From Cloacibacillus sp. An23 (GTDB lineage: Bacteria > Synergistota > Synergistia > Synergistales > Synergistaceae), in the NCBI RefSeq assembly GCF_002159945.1, contig NZ_NFJQ01000010.1, forward strand, positions 1 through 64,000: a stretch of 64,000 nucleotides of DNA. Direction: 5' to 3'. Both the position numbers and the translations under genes were made by a program. The notes under the pieces are model-generated. The model searched no databases and was not told where the DNA came from. It saw only the letters and a program-made list of their open reading frames with translations. This document shows positions 32,638 to 42,496 of the stretch, piece by piece (positions within the stretch are counted from its first letter, which is position 1; every line of letters begins with the position of its first letter).

Positions 32638-33579
32638 TCATCCGCGCTGTATGGAAAAAGACCTCCTGATAATTGACGACAGGAAATCTCCGAACGAAAT
32701 CCCGCATGCTTTCGCGGCCTTCGGCACAAGGCTAGTAGAGGTCATGCCGGGTGCGGTGTTCGCCTCGAGCGCGAAGCCGCCGCCGTCAGGAGTCACGCGA
32801 AAATCGACGCGGCTGTAGACGCGGCAGCCGAGCGCCTTGTGCGCCGCCAGAGCTCCGGCCCTAAGCTTGTCGTTCACCTCGTCCGTGAAATCCGCCGGAC
32901 AGACGTACTCCGTACAGCCGTGCGTATATTTGTTTTTGTAATCGTAGAAGCCGGTTTTGGGCTTTATGTGAACCGGCGGAAGCGCGACGGTCTCCCCGTC
33001 CTCCTTCTCCCAGACCGCGACGGTGGCCTCTTCTCCCGCGATGTAGCGTTCGACGAGCGCCCTAGGCTTGTGCGCCCACGCCGCCTCGAGCGCCGCGGCG
33101 TATTCCGAGATATCGGTGACGAACGACAGCCCAACCGTGCTGCCGTCGTCGTTAGGCTTGACTACGATTTTCCCGTACTTTTTAAGCAGCCCGGACGCGA
33201 GCTCCACGCACTCCGCGCCGCGCACAGCGGTAAAGCCCTCGGGAGAGGCGACGCCGGCAGCGGCGAAAAGCAGCTTCGCTGCGGTCTTGTCCATCGCGAG
33301 CATCGAAGCCTCCGGCCCCGAGCCGGTGTACGGAATATTGAAGGCTTCCATCACGGCCTGAATCCGCCCGTTCTCCCCCCAGCCGCCGTGCAGCGCTACG
33401 AAAGCGCCGTCCGCCCCAAGGCCCTCCCAGTCGCGGACGAACCTATCTATCGAGCGCACGTCGTATGTTTCGGCATCGTATCCGTTGCAGTTGAGAGCGT
33501 CCGCCACAGCCGCGCCGGAGTTGAGCGAAACCTCGCGTTCTGAACTTACTCCTCCGCACAGTACAATAATCTTCATCAT
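32638..33579 (-). CDS. ddl: D-alanine--D-alanine ligase
   Basis: A 313-residue ATP-grasp ligase. It shows IIVLCGGVSSEREVSLNSG at the N-terminus, ALHGGWGENGRIQAVMEAF, YTGSGPEASMLAMDKTAAK, KIVVKPNDDGSTVGLSFV, VDFRVTPDGGGFALEANTAP, and GMTSTSLVPKAA. It makes the D-Ala-D-Ala dipeptide for peptidoglycan. It is the last gene of the envelope cluster read from pyrG. Confidence 0.96.
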   Translation of the reverse strand: MMKIIVLCGGVSSEREVSLNSGAAVADALNCNGYDAETYDVRSIDRFVRDWEGLGADGAFVALHGGWGENGRIQAVMEAFNIPYTGSGPEASMLAMDKTAAKLLFAAAGVASPEGFTAVRGAECVELASGLLKKYGKIVVKPNDDGSTVGLSFVTDISEYAAALEAAWAHKPRALVERYIAGEEATVAVWEKEDGETVALPPVHIKPKTGFYDYKNKYTHGCTEYVCPADFTDEVNDKLRAGALAAHKALGCRVYSRVDFRVTPDGGGFALEANTAPGMTSTSLVPKAAKACGISFGDFLSSIIRRSFSIQRG

Positions 33580-33596
33580 CCAGCCTCCGCAAAAGG

Positions 33597-35393
33597 TTAG
33601 TCGTCTTTTGATCCTATCTCGAGCTTACGGTCGGGGTAAGCGTTTATAAAAAGTGTCAACCCTATAGTGTAGTCGTCCTCCGAACGCTTGTCCCTGTACC
33701 ACAGTTCCCACGTCATACAGTGCATATTGTATGTCAGCGAATAGAACATTGAAGATATGTCGTCGATTTCTATGTCGTAGTTGCCGGCCACGAGGAAAGT
33801 CCATTTCTCCCACGGCGCGCCGAGCGGCAGAGGGAACGAAATGACCTGGCTTATCGTCTCGCTGTTCGTATAGCGGTCCCACGCCATCGGGCTCTTGCCC
33901 TCTTCAACCCAGCGGCGGTAATAGGAGGTTGCGAAGTTGAAAACGCCGAGCTTGTAGCTGAAGCCTCCCCATGCGTCCGTAGCCTTCTGATTTTTGTCCT
34001 CGTTGTAGTAATCGAAGTATCTGTACCTCGCACCGTAGAACGGCTTGAAGATTCCTATCGACCACTGCGGCCTGCCGCGGTACTGAGCGACGTACGCGAT
34101 ACGCTCAGTCCATTCCTGCGCCGTGATGTTGTCTCCGTAGCGGCCCCACGCCGTGTAAAGGCGCAGCTCGCCGCCCGTCAGAGGCTCGTTGAACCACGGA
34201 GACGAAATAGAGAATTCCGGATCACGCCAGACGTCGCGGTCCTCCGTGACGTCCGTAGCGACCTCGGTCGAAACCAGCTCGCGCTGCGCCCAGTACAGCC
34301 GCGCGCGCCAGCCCTCGGTCTCGTAGTCGATACCCCAAGCGGGACGCCAGATGGTATCCTCCGTGTCGTCGTTATAGAGCCTGTATATGTTGGCGAAGAC
34401 GCTGAGCTGATCGGTGATCTGGTAGGTATAGTCGATCTTCGTCTCGAACTCTCCCTGCGTCCAGTAGACCGCCTCGATATCAAGCTCGCCGTACTGCCCC
34501 ATGTCTATCGGGCCGTGTATCCCGAAGCCCGCGCCGAGGTCCGAATCATAGTTGATTATGGGCTGGAGCCCTTTTTTCTTCCTGCTGCTTATTATGTAGT
34601 CGAATGGATACGGAATTACCAGCGCGTCGCCTATGTAGAAGCGCGGACGCTTGAGCACCGTCTTCTTGCCTGGGAATATGACCGCCCTCTTCGAGACGAA
34701 TTTATAGTGCGGCTTCGTAAAGTCGCACGTCGTCGACGTAACGCCGGTCCATTCAGCGACGTTCTGCGATTGACCGTCCTTTTTCTTCCTCCTAGGCGCG
34801 TGAATGATGCCGAGCTTCGCTGCGTCGGAATCAGGCATCATCCGGACCCGCCCGCCCTCCATATGCATAGGGCCCGATTCGCCGGAGACCTGCGTGAATA
34901 TCCCTCGGCGGGTTTCTACGTTGTACTTGAGATGCTTTCCTATATATTTTTCGCTGCCGGTCTCGCTGTCGGAATATACGACGACGTTCTCCCTGTAATC
35001 GGAATAGGCGTCGACGATATGCGACTTGGTGTCGTATTCGACGTATGGAGCAAAGAGGCGGACGCCCTTGTTGCGTATACGGACGTTGCCTTCGGCTATC
35101 GCGATGCCGGTATGTTCGTCATAGCTGATTTCGTCGGCATCGAGGAATACCTCGTTCGGCGGCTGCGCCGGCGTCCCGCCGTCAGGCGCGGCGACGGCCG
35201 CGTCGTCCGAAGCCGCCTCAGCCAAATCCTCAGATACCGGTGCCGTTTCGCCTCCGAGTGGGATAAAGACGCTGTTTTCCGGCTCGGCGGAAAAGGCCGC
35301 GCCGGAAACAGAAATGAGAATGGCGAAGGCAAGGCACGCCGCGGCGATGAAAGGCCGCCCCGCGCGCCTCCCGCCGGATGCTAGTTTGTCCAA
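33597..35393 (-). CDS. lptD: LptD-like LPS assembly outer-membrane protein
   Basis: A 598-residue protein with an N-terminal signal (FIAAACLAFAILISVSGAAF), a Pro/Ala-rich linker and an OstA/LptA-like jellyroll from about 85 (NEVFLDADEISYDEHTGIAI) to 185. A beta-barrel region follows with many alternating aromatic strands such as WRARLYWAQRELVSTEVATD. It is shorter than proteobacterial LptD (about 750-800 residues). It would insert lipopolysaccharide into the outer leaflet. The lptC-like gene overlaps its start, supporting the assignment. Confidence 0.85.
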   Translation of the reverse strand: MDKLASGGRRAGRPFIAAACLAFAILISVSGAAFSAEPENSVFIPLGGETAPVSEDLAEAASDDAAVAAPDGGTPAQPPNEVFLDADEISYDEHTGIAIAEGNVRIRNKGVRLFAPYVEYDTKSHIVDAYSDYRENVVVYSDSETGSEKYIGKHLKYNVETRRGIFTQVSGESGPMHMEGGRVRMMPDSDAAKLGIIHAPRRKKKDGQSQNVAEWTGVTSTTCDFTKPHYKFVSKRAVIFPGKKTVLKRPRFYIGDALVIPYPFDYIISSRKKKGLQPIINYDSDLGAGFGIHGPIDMGQYGELDIEAVYWTQGEFETKIDYTYQITDQLSVFANIYRLYNDDTEDTIWRPAWGIDYETEGWRARLYWAQRELVSTEVATDVTEDRDVWRDPEFSISSPWFNEPLTGGELRLYTAWGRYGDNITAQEWTERIAYVAQYRGRPQWSIGIFKPFYGARYRYFDYYNEDKNQKATDAWGGFSYKLGVFNFATSYYRRWVEEGKSPMAWDRYTNSETISQVISFPLPLGAPWEKWTFLVAGNYDIEIDDISSMFYSLTYNMHCMTWELWYRDKRSEDDYTIGLTLFINAYPDRKLEIGSKDD

Positions 35394-35923
35394 GTTACAG
35401 TGCCCCCGTTCCTTATGCGGCAGTCGCCGCTTACGGTGTCGTACTGACCGGCGTCGCCGCTTATCACCATATTTTCCGAGCTCAGGACGACGCCCTTCGA
35501 GAAGTCCCAGCGTTCCGTCTGCGCGTCGTATTCAACAAAGCCCGATTTCATCTTGTAGGTCTTTCCGTTTTCGGTCATAGTACCGTCTCCGTTTGTAAGA
35601 GTTATATCGCTGTTCTCCCGCGTGAAGGTACTCGCGTCGGCGTATATGTGGGTGTCGCGGCCGTTCGGGTCCTTGATCGTAATGTCCACGGAGCTTCCGT
35701 ATATGACGCCTTCTTTGTGCTCCGCGCGCGGGGAAATTATGATCCACGTCTTTCCGTTCACGACGCGCTCGATCTCTATATCCTCCACGATGATGTCAGG
35801 CAGAGGTATATTTTTCACCGCGCCCAGATGCAGATCCCTCCACAAGTAAAAAGCCCCGACGGCGATCACGAGGATCACCGCCAGGACGATGGCTTCACGC
35901 TTGGTTAATTTTTTTATGTTCAC
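35381..35923 (-). CDS. lptC: LptC-like LPS export periplasmic protein
   Basis: A 180-residue protein with one N-terminal anchor (EAIVLAVILVIAVGAFYLW, residues 9-27) and a periplasmic OstA-like fold: KTWIIISPRAEHKEGVIYG, DASTFTRENSDITLTNG and VVLSSENMVISGDAGQYD. LptC carries lipopolysaccharide from the LptBFG ABC transporter to LptA. It overlaps lptD by 13 bases. An LptA identity cannot be fully excluded, but the uncleaved anchor argues for LptC. Confidence 0.8.
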   Translation of the reverse strand: MNIKKLTKREAIVLAVILVIAVGAFYLWRDLHLGAVKNIPLPDIIVEDIEIERVVNGKTWIIISPRAEHKEGVIYGSSVDITIKDPNGRDTHIYADASTFTRENSDITLTNGDGTMTENGKTYKMKSGFVEYDAQTERWDFSKGVVLSSENMVISGDAGQYDTVSGDCRIRNGGTVTWTN

Positions 35924-35936
35924 AGGGGAGCCGGCC

Positions 35937-37076
35937 TCAGTATAAATTCGGGTCGGAGCGCGTGCCCTGCGGAGCCGGTCCGCCGGGCTGCGTGAGCGGC
36001 GAAATCTGAGGCGGCACCTGATAGGCGGAAATCTGGACGGCCTCCGACGTCTGCGCGTAGAAGAGCGTTCCTTCCTTAAGCTGCTTGTCGTTGCCCCTTA
36101 TCAGGAATCCGCCCGCCAGGCCAACCGGCCCGAGCAACACGGCTCCCGCGAGGCTCGCCCCCGCCGCCCCTATCATGGCGCTGTCGGCTTCCATCGCCTT
36201 TTTGGCCGCATCGCCGATATTGACCGGAACGACCATCGGTCCCAGCACTTCAACGCCGTCGATCTCCATCTCTATTTCGGAAGAGCGTCCGAAGCTGCGC
36301 GGAGGCTTCACTTTTGTGATATGCGCGAAGACGCGGCTCCCTTTCGGGGCGACTAGCATATCTCCTATCATTATCTGTTCGTTCAGCGCGAGAATGATGA
36401 TGTCGTCGACCTTGACGTTCCTTACTGTGAGCGTGTTGAGCAGGATGCCCTTCACTATCGTCTCTTTCGGCAGCTCAAACTGCGTCGCGAGTATCCCTTC
36501 CGGCAAGAGCTTCGTCAGAAGGCGCTCAAGACGCGAGACAAGCGGTCCGGCCTGGTTCATCCCCTCGAGTATCCCCTCCATCGCGTCTATGCGCCTCGTA
36601 AGAGGCCACGTCGGATGTATCTCCTGGCTGACGCCCCATTCGGCGACGGAGAGCTTAAAAAGCACCGAAGGCTGCGTATCGGTTCCTCGTTCAAGGAAGT
36701 CTATAAGCGCCGTCTGACGCTCGGTCAGGCTACCAGGCAGCTCGCGTCCGAAGATCGTCCTTTCGACGTCGTTCAGCCTGTTGAGCAGGCCGCCCTCGCG
36801 CTTGCTGCCGTATATGATGGTCTCTATCCTCTCAAGCATTTCAAACGCGGGGGGGGCTTTGTCCGGCTTGATTATGGTATTGGCCGTCCCGGTTGAAACG
36901 ATCGCGGGGCCTGGAGCCGGAGCCTGCCCGGAGGCTTCGCCTCCGGCCGCAGTCTGCGCCGCTGGGGCGTTCGCCGGCTCTGGAGCCGCTCCGTCGTCCG
37001 CCCATGAGCAGACCGGGAAGGTCATCGTGAACGCCGCGATCAGCGCGGCTATTTTCTGCGTGCTTTTGTTCATCAT
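35937..37076 (-). CDS. Exported hypothetical envelope protein, 379 aa
   Basis: It has a signal peptide (IAALIAAFTMTFPVCSWAD) and an Ala/Pro/Gly-rich linker to about residue 75. A helical region follows with repeats of the type YGSKREGGLLNRLNDVERTI and FGRELPGSLTERQTALIDFL. A C-terminal domain has EQIMIGDMLVAPKGSRVFAH, a Gly/Ala-rich hydrophobic stretch (AGASLAGAVLLGPVGLAGG) and a final Pro-rich tail. Family not recognised. Its position between pyrG and the lpt genes suggests a role in outer-membrane biogenesis. Confidence 0.7.
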   Translation of the reverse strand: MMNKSTQKIAALIAAFTMTFPVCSWADDGAAPEPANAPAAQTAAGGEASGQAPAPGPAIVSTGTANTIIKPDKAPPAFEMLERIETIIYGSKREGGLLNRLNDVERTIFGRELPGSLTERQTALIDFLERGTDTQPSVLFKLSVAEWGVSQEIHPTWPLTRRIDAMEGILEGMNQAGPLVSRLERLLTKLLPEGILATQFELPKETIVKGILLNTLTVRNVKVDDIIILALNEQIMIGDMLVAPKGSRVFAHITKVKPPRSFGRSSEIEMEIDGVEVLGPMVVPVNIGDAAKKAMEADSAMIGAAGASLAGAVLLGPVGLAGGFLIRGNDKQLKEGTLFYAQTSEAVQISAYQVPPQISPLTQPGGPAPQGTRSDPNLY

Positions 37077-38692
37077 GCTTTTTTGGCCTCCTTTTTCTTT
37101 TTAAGGTCGAGAGCCGACGCTATAAAATCCTTAAACAGCGGATGAGGGCGCACCGGACGCGACAGAAATTCCGGATGGAACTGCACGCCCACCATCCACG
37201 GGTGGTTGTCGTTTTCCATTATCTCAACCTGCCCGCCCATCGGGCAGACGCCGGCTACGGTCATTCCCGCCGCTTCAAATTCCTTTATGTATTCGTTATT
37301 GAACTCGAAGCGGTGACGGTGCCGTTCCTCTATACGGTTAGTCCCGTATATTTTTTCGGCCTTGGTTCCGCTCTTTATATCGCACGGATATGTGCCGAGA
37401 CGCGAGGTACCTCCGATGCCGGCGACGTTCTTCTGCTCTTCCATAAGATGTATAACGGGATGAGTCGTCCGCTCGTCCATCTCAAGGCTGTTTGCGTCGG
37501 CGAAGCCGAGCACGTCGCGGGCGAACTCTATGACTGCGACCTGCATTCCGAGACAGAGTCCGAGGTACGGCACTCCGTTCTCGCGCGCGTATTTCGCTGC
37601 GGCGATCTTGCCTTCGACGCCGCGCTGCCCGAATCCGCCGGGCACGAGTATCGCGTCGGCCCTGCCGAGTATCTCGGACACGTCGCCGGTCTCCAGGTCC
37701 TCCGCTTCTACAGGGAAGATGTTGACCTTGACTCCGTTCGCGATGCCGGCGTGCGACACGGCCTCGTTGACGCTCAGGTATGCGTCTTTGATCTCGGTAT
37801 ATTTGCCGACGAGTGCGACTGTAAGCTCCCCCTTCCGCGTATCGTACTTGTGCAGGAATTCTTTCCAATCCTTCATGTCGGGCGCTCCCTTGGTAGGCAG
37901 CCCGAGCTTTTTGAGCACGAGATGGTCGAACTTCTGCGAGTGCAGCACCATCGGTATCCTGTATATGGAATCGGAGTCCACGGCTTCAAATACGGAATCG
38001 GCGGGGACGCTGCAGAAAAGACCTATCTTCTCGCGAAGCTCCGGTCCGACAGTGAATTGCGAGCGGCAGACTATTACGTCAGGCTGTATTCCGATCCTGC
38101 GCAGTTCGTTGACGCTGTGCTGCGTAGGCTTCGTCTTGAGCTCGCCTGATGCGGCAATGTAAGGGACGAGCGTCACGTGACAGTACAGTATGTTTGAACG
38201 GCCGACGCGGCTCGCAAACTGGCGTATGGCCTCGAGGAACGGAAGCCCCTCGATGTCGCCGACCGTGCCGCCGATTTCGGCGATCACTATGTCGTTGTTC
38301 TCGCCGACGTGCTCTATCCTGTCCTGTATCTCGTTGGTGATGTGCGGTATGACCTGAACGGTCGCGCCGTCATATCCTCCGGCGCGCTCCCTCTGTATGA
38401 CGGCGGAATATACCTTGCCGGTCGTGCAGCTGTTTTCTCCCTTTATCGTCTCGTCTATGAAGCGCTCGTAGTGCCCCAGGTCGAGGTCGGTCTCAGCGCC
38501 GTCCCACGTTACGAATACTTCTCCATGCTGAAAAGGGCTCATTGCTCCGGCGTCAACGTTGATGTATGGATCCATCTTAATGATGCTGACCTTGTATCCG
38601 CGGCGTTTCAGAAGAACGCCGAGCGACGCTGCCGTAATTCCCTTGCCGAGAGATGAAACTACTCCTCCGGTGACGAAAATATACTTAGTCAT
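37073..38692 (-). CDS. pyrG: CTP synthase
   Basis: A 539-residue enzyme of normal length. The synthetase domain starts KYIFVTGGVVSSLGKGITAA and contains MDPYINVDAGAMSPFQHGEV. The class I glutamine amidotransferase domain has the nucleophile Cys in YLGLCLGMQVAVIEF and the His/Glu pair in VGVQFHPEFLSRP. It converts UTP to CTP using glutamine and ATP. It overlaps the 379-residue gene by 4 bases. Confidence 0.97.
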   Translation of the reverse strand: MTKYIFVTGGVVSSLGKGITAASLGVLLKRRGYKVSIIKMDPYINVDAGAMSPFQHGEVFVTWDGAETDLDLGHYERFIDETIKGENSCTTGKVYSAVIQRERAGGYDGATVQVIPHITNEIQDRIEHVGENNDIVIAEIGGTVGDIEGLPFLEAIRQFASRVGRSNILYCHVTLVPYIAASGELKTKPTQHSVNELRRIGIQPDVIVCRSQFTVGPELREKIGLFCSVPADSVFEAVDSDSIYRIPMVLHSQKFDHLVLKKLGLPTKGAPDMKDWKEFLHKYDTRKGELTVALVGKYTEIKDAYLSVNEAVSHAGIANGVKVNIFPVEAEDLETGDVSEILGRADAILVPGGFGQRGVEGKIAAAKYARENGVPYLGLCLGMQVAVIEFARDVLGFADANSLEMDERTTHPVIHLMEEQKNVAGIGGTSRLGTYPCDIKSGTKAEKIYGTNRIEERHRHRFEFNNEYIKEFEAAGMTVAGVCPMGGQVEIMENDNHPWMVGVQFHPEFLSRPVRPHPLFKDFIASALDLKKKKEAKKA

Positions 38693-38727
38693 TGATTACA
38701 AACGCCCCTTCTGGCATATCTTATTTT

Positions 38728-40134
38728 TTATCTGACGTGCTTCAGCGGGTTCTGAGGCTTCCCGCCGACACGAACCTCAAAATGCACGTGATTGCCCGTA
38801 GACCTTCCCGTACTTCCGACGAGAGCTATCGTCTGGCCGCGCGAGATTTTCGCGCCGCGTTTTACAAGCAGCTTGTGGCAGTGCCCGTAGAGCGTCGTCA
38901 TCCCGTTGGAATGTGAGAGGACTATAGTGCGTCCATAGCCGCCCATCCATCCGGAATGGACGACGACGCCGTTCGCAGGCGCCTTTATCTGCGTGCCGCG
39001 CGGAGCCGCTATGTCGAGGCCGGAATGGAACACGCGCCGTTTGCCGAACGGGCTCTTCCTCCATCCAAAGTTGCTCGTTATCCTTCCGATTATCGGCAGG
39101 CGCAGGCTGCGCGAACCTCCCGTGATCTTGGCGGACGCTCTTCTGATGCCGCCGCGTCCCTTCGTCGCGATGCGGACCTCTGTGTCGGCTATGAGCTTGC
39201 CGCCTGGAAGGAAAATTTCTTCCCCGATTATGAGCTTGTCGCTCTTCATAGAATTGGCTGTGAGTATGGCGTCCTTCGCCGAGCCGTATTTATCGGCGAG
39301 CTTGCCGAGCGTGTCGTTTTTCGCTATTTTTATAAATACGCCGTCCTGATTCGGGATGCGGAGTTTCGTACCGAGCTTCAGACGGTGGATGTTGCCGCCC
39401 AGTATGCTCTGGTTGCTGCCTACGAGCGTATCGACTTCCAGGTCGAATTTCCCGGCGATCCCCCACAGAGTGTCGCCTTCCGAAACGACGTATTCCTTGA
39501 CTTCAAGTATGCCGCCTTTCTTGGCGAAGGCCAGCTCTTCCTTCTGAAGCTTTCTGACGAACAGCAGAGTCGCCACGACGTCGTCGTGGCTGTCAGGTAC
39601 GTACAAGACTTCGGCCGGGTTGGGCTTTTCACCTTTGCGGAGGCCGTTCGCCTGGCGGAGATCCTCTTCGGATACGCCGAATTCTTCAGATATGGATTTC
39701 AGCGTGTCGCCCGGCTCAAGCACTATCTCTGTCCAATGTATGTCCTCGTCCAGCTCCGTCTTGTCCGCGCTCGATATCCTGCCGTCGTTCTTTGACAGTA
39801 TGCCGTAAAGCTTCAGTTCTTCCTCTGTGAGAGTCGGTATGCTCGGAAGGGGCCCGATGGCTAAAGGCACAAGCTCCGAGTCCTCCTGAGACGGCGCGGC
39901 GTCGCCGCTTCCTGCGGCATTGAGGAAATCGGAGACGTCTACGGTGAAGAACCCCTTGTTGTCCTCCGGGTTCGACGCGGAGACCTCTCCTCCCAGACCT
40001 ATCCAGTACATACCCGAACGCTCCGCGGCGACGGCGGCGCATACCACGGCCCCGCCGACAGCCAAGACGAGGAAAGCGATGAGGTATATCTTTTTCCTGA
40101 ATACGGCCTTATGCAAATTGGACTTGTCCTTCAT
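38728..40134 (-). CDS. LysM-domain M23 metallopeptidase (murein hydrolase/activator)
   Basis: A 468-residue protein with an N-terminal membrane anchor (IYLIAFLVLAVGGAVVCAA). Three LysM-like repeats are visible: TLKSISEEFGVSEEDLRQAN, YVVSEGDTLWGIAGKFDLEV and AKNDTLGKLADKYGSAKDAI. The C-terminal M23 domain runs from about 345 and has HSGLDIAAPRGTQIKAPANG, TTLYGHCHKLLV and GSTGRSTGNHVHFEVR, so all zinc ligands (H, D, HxH) are kept. It probably cleaves peptidoglycan cross-bridges in the periplasm. Confidence 0.92.
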   Translation of the reverse strand: MKDKSNLHKAVFRKKIYLIAFLVLAVGGAVVCAAVAAERSGMYWIGLGGEVSASNPEDNKGFFTVDVSDFLNAAGSGDAAPSQEDSELVPLAIGPLPSIPTLTEEELKLYGILSKNDGRISSADKTELDEDIHWTEIVLEPGDTLKSISEEFGVSEEDLRQANGLRKGEKPNPAEVLYVPDSHDDVVATLLFVRKLQKEELAFAKKGGILEVKEYVVSEGDTLWGIAGKFDLEVDTLVGSNQSILGGNIHRLKLGTKLRIPNQDGVFIKIAKNDTLGKLADKYGSAKDAILTANSMKSDKLIIGEEIFLPGGKLIADTEVRIATKGRGGIRRASAKITGGSRSLRLPIIGRITSNFGWRKSPFGKRRVFHSGLDIAAPRGTQIKAPANGVVVHSGWMGGYGRTIVLSHSNGMTTLYGHCHKLLVKRGAKISRGQTIALVGSTGRSTGNHVHFEVRVGGKPQNPLKHVR

Positions 40135-40182
40135 CAGTCCACCTCTTATGAGCTTAAGCTGTGCCTTTGAGCGGCAGTTATT

Positions 40183-41991
40183 TTAACCGACCTTTATTGT
40201 AGCAAGAAAATCGCGGTTCGTGGGGGTGTTTCTCAATTTATCGAGAATAAGATTGAGAACCTCCGCCTCGTCCATATTGGCGATCTTGCGGCGCAGCGAC
40301 CAGATGCGCTGGAGGTCGGCCTCCGGCACCATGAGCTCTTCCTTTCGCGTTCCCGACTTCGTTATGTCGAGAGCCGGGAATATTCTTTGTTCGGCTATCT
40401 TCCTGGAGAGGTGGACCTCCATGTTGCCGGTGCCTTTGAACTCTTCGTATATGACGTCGTCCATGCGGCTTCCGGTCTCGACGAGAGATGTGCCTATTAT
40501 CGTGAGGCTTCCGCCGTTCTCGATGTTGCGCGCGGCTCCGAAGAATTTCTTCGGGAAGTAGAGCGCGGCCGGGTCCATACCGCCGGAGAGCGTGCGTCCC
40601 GACGGCGGGACGACGAGGTTCGATGCGCGCGCGAGGCGCGTGATGGAGTCGAGCAGAAGAACGACGTCCTTAGACACCTCGACGAGGCGCTTCGCCTTTT
40701 CAAGCGCCAGTCCGGCGACGCGGAGGTGTTCCTCTGCGGGACGGTCGAAGGTCGAGGCTATTATCTCTCCGTCTACGGAGCGCGCCATGTCTGTGACTTC
40801 CTCGGGGCGCTCGTCTATGAGCAGCACCATAAGTATGACCTCGGGATGGTTGGTCGTTATTGAATGCGCGAGGCTCTTGAGAAGGGTCGTCTTTCCCGCC
40901 TTCGGCGGCGAGACGATGAGCGCGCGCTGCCCCTTGCCTATCGGCGCGAAGATGTCTACGATGCGCGTCGCTATCTGGCGGCGGTCCGTTTCAAGCTGAA
41001 GCTTTTCGTCTGGGAATATCGGCGTAAGGGCTTCGAAATGAGGGCGGCGGCGAGCTTCTTCCGGGTCGGTGAAGTTTACATTTTCTACGCGCAGCAGCGC
41101 CTCGTAGTGTTCCTGATCCTTCGGCGGACGGATTATCCCCCAAACGACGTCGCCGTTGCGCAGGCCGAAGCGTCTTATCTGAGAGGCGGAAACATAAATG
41201 TCGTTGCTGCTGGGAAGAAGTCCCGACGGACGGAGGAAGCCGTAGCCCTCCGGCATACATTCGAGGGTCCCGCCGTTGTAACGGTATCCGAGGGCTTCCG
41301 CCTGCGTCTTCAGAATATCGTTGATGAGGTCGTCTTTTCTTCTTGTAGTTATGGATGAAACGCCGGTGTCCTTGGCTATTTTGCGAAGCTCCGCCAGCGT
41401 CTCTCCTGCGAGCTGGTTGAATCCAAGCTTGGGATGCTGATGGCGTATCTGGCCGCGCTCGTTGCGCGCCGCTTCGGGCTGAGGCTCGTCCGCCGCCGTG
41501 GATGAAAGCGCCGTTTCTGCGGTTTCCGCGCGGGCTTCGCTTTCGACGGTCTTAGTCTCTGCCGCTGGCGCTTCTTCGGCGGTTTCACTCTCGCAGGCCG
41601 CCTCCTGCTGCTGCGGCTGCTCCGACATGGCCGGCTCTTCGCTTTCTGCGGCGTCGAAGATCGTCTCCTGCCTTGACTCCTGATCTTTCGTGCGGCGTCC
41701 GCGCTTTATCGGTTTATGCTCCTCTTCCGGCGCGCCGGCTTCAGCCGGCGGCGCGGATGGCGATTCTTCTTTTTTCCTTCTGCCGCGGCGCGGCTTCTCC
41801 GCCTCGCCGGCTTCGGACGTTTTTCTTACGGACGTCCTTCTTTTCTTGACCTGCGCCTCTTCTCCGCCATCTTCTGCAGCGGACGGCCGCTCCTGGCTCT
41901 GTTCGGTCTGTTCTCCGGCGTCTGCGGCGGCTCTGCTTCTTCGCTTTACGCTGGTCGTTTCGTCGTCTTGTTCAGTTTTTCTTCTTGGCAA
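40183..41991 (-). CDS. rho: Transcription termination factor Rho
   Basis: A 602-residue Rho. Residues 1-185 are a low-complexity Glu/Ala/Lys/Arg extension with several basic RRGRRKKE or KRGRRTKD patches. The Rho N-terminal domain follows (LAGETLAELRKIAKDTGVSS), then the RNA-binding fold MPEGYGFLRPSGLLPSSNDI. The ATPase ring has Walker A LIVSPPKAGKTTLLKS, VLLIDERPEEVTDMAR and a Q-loop region PPSGRTLSGGMDP. Such extensions occur in Rho of many high-GC bacteria and may phase-separate or bind RNA. Confidence 0.96.
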   Translation of the reverse strand: MPRRKTEQDDETTSVKRRSRAAADAGEQTEQSQERPSAAEDGGEEAQVKKRRTSVRKTSEAGEAEKPRRGRRKKEESPSAPPAEAGAPEEEHKPIKRGRRTKDQESRQETIFDAAESEEPAMSEQPQQQEAACESETAEEAPAAETKTVESEARAETAETALSSTAADEPQPEAARNERGQIRHQHPKLGFNQLAGETLAELRKIAKDTGVSSITTRRKDDLINDILKTQAEALGYRYNGGTLECMPEGYGFLRPSGLLPSSNDIYVSASQIRRFGLRNGDVVWGIIRPPKDQEHYEALLRVENVNFTDPEEARRRPHFEALTPIFPDEKLQLETDRRQIATRIVDIFAPIGKGQRALIVSPPKAGKTTLLKSLAHSITTNHPEVILMVLLIDERPEEVTDMARSVDGEIIASTFDRPAEEHLRVAGLALEKAKRLVEVSKDVVLLLDSITRLARASNLVVPPSGRTLSGGMDPAALYFPKKFFGAARNIENGGSLTIIGTSLVETGSRMDDVIYEEFKGTGNMEVHLSRKIAEQRIFPALDITKSGTRKEELMVPEADLQRIWSLRRKIANMDEAEVLNLILDKLRNTPTNRDFLATIKVG

Positions 41992-42031
41992 GTTAATAGC
42001 CTCCGTTTAATATTTCTTATTTCTTTTTACT

Positions 42032-42496
42032 TTATTGTTTTCTGACAATCTCAAAATCAAGGCTGCTGAGCAGTTTCGTTGAAGATGAAATGGTTACCTT
42101 GTAATTACCCGCCGGAAGCGGCGTGCCTTCCTCCTGAAGCAGGTAAAACGCGCGCACTCCGTCCTTCGCCATAAGCTTCAGGGACTCGGAGAGCACCTTT
42201 TCGTTTTCGTAGTACCATGAAATTTCCAGGTGGTTGCCCTCGGGAGCGGAGGAATATTGAAACCACAGACATACTTGGCGCACTCCGTATTGTATCGAGC
42301 TCCTCACCTTGTGAGGCAGCCTGTCTTTATCCAATTCGACGCATACGACGGCTTTGTCTATGGTGAAGGTGCTGCCGAGGAGACCTGTTCTCAGACTAAC
42401 AACGCTTAATATTACCAGGACAACGACCGCCGCTCCGAGCAACAAAAGGGGCCGCCGTCCAGAACCTTTTACATAATCTCGTTCCATCTGTGCCAC
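42032..42496 (-). CDS. Membrane-anchored hypothetical protein, 154 aa
   Basis: One membrane segment near residues 16-37 (RPLLLLGAAVVVLVILSVVS) is followed by an extracytoplasmic beta-rich domain (VVCVELDKDRLPHKVRSSI, VCLWFQYSSAPEGNHLEISW, LPAGNYKVTISSSTKLL). The end resembles an Ig-like lobe of the kind that starts with a VCVE strand. No family recognised. It precedes rho on the same strand with 40 bases between. Confidence 0.65.
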   Translation of the reverse strand: MAQMERDYVKGSGRRPLLLLGAAVVVLVILSVVSLRTGLLGSTFTIDKAVVCVELDKDRLPHKVRSSIQYGVRQVCLWFQYSSAPEGNHLEISWYYENEKVLSESLKLMAKDGVRAFYLLQEEGTPLPAGNYKVTISSSTKLLSSLDFEIVRKQ

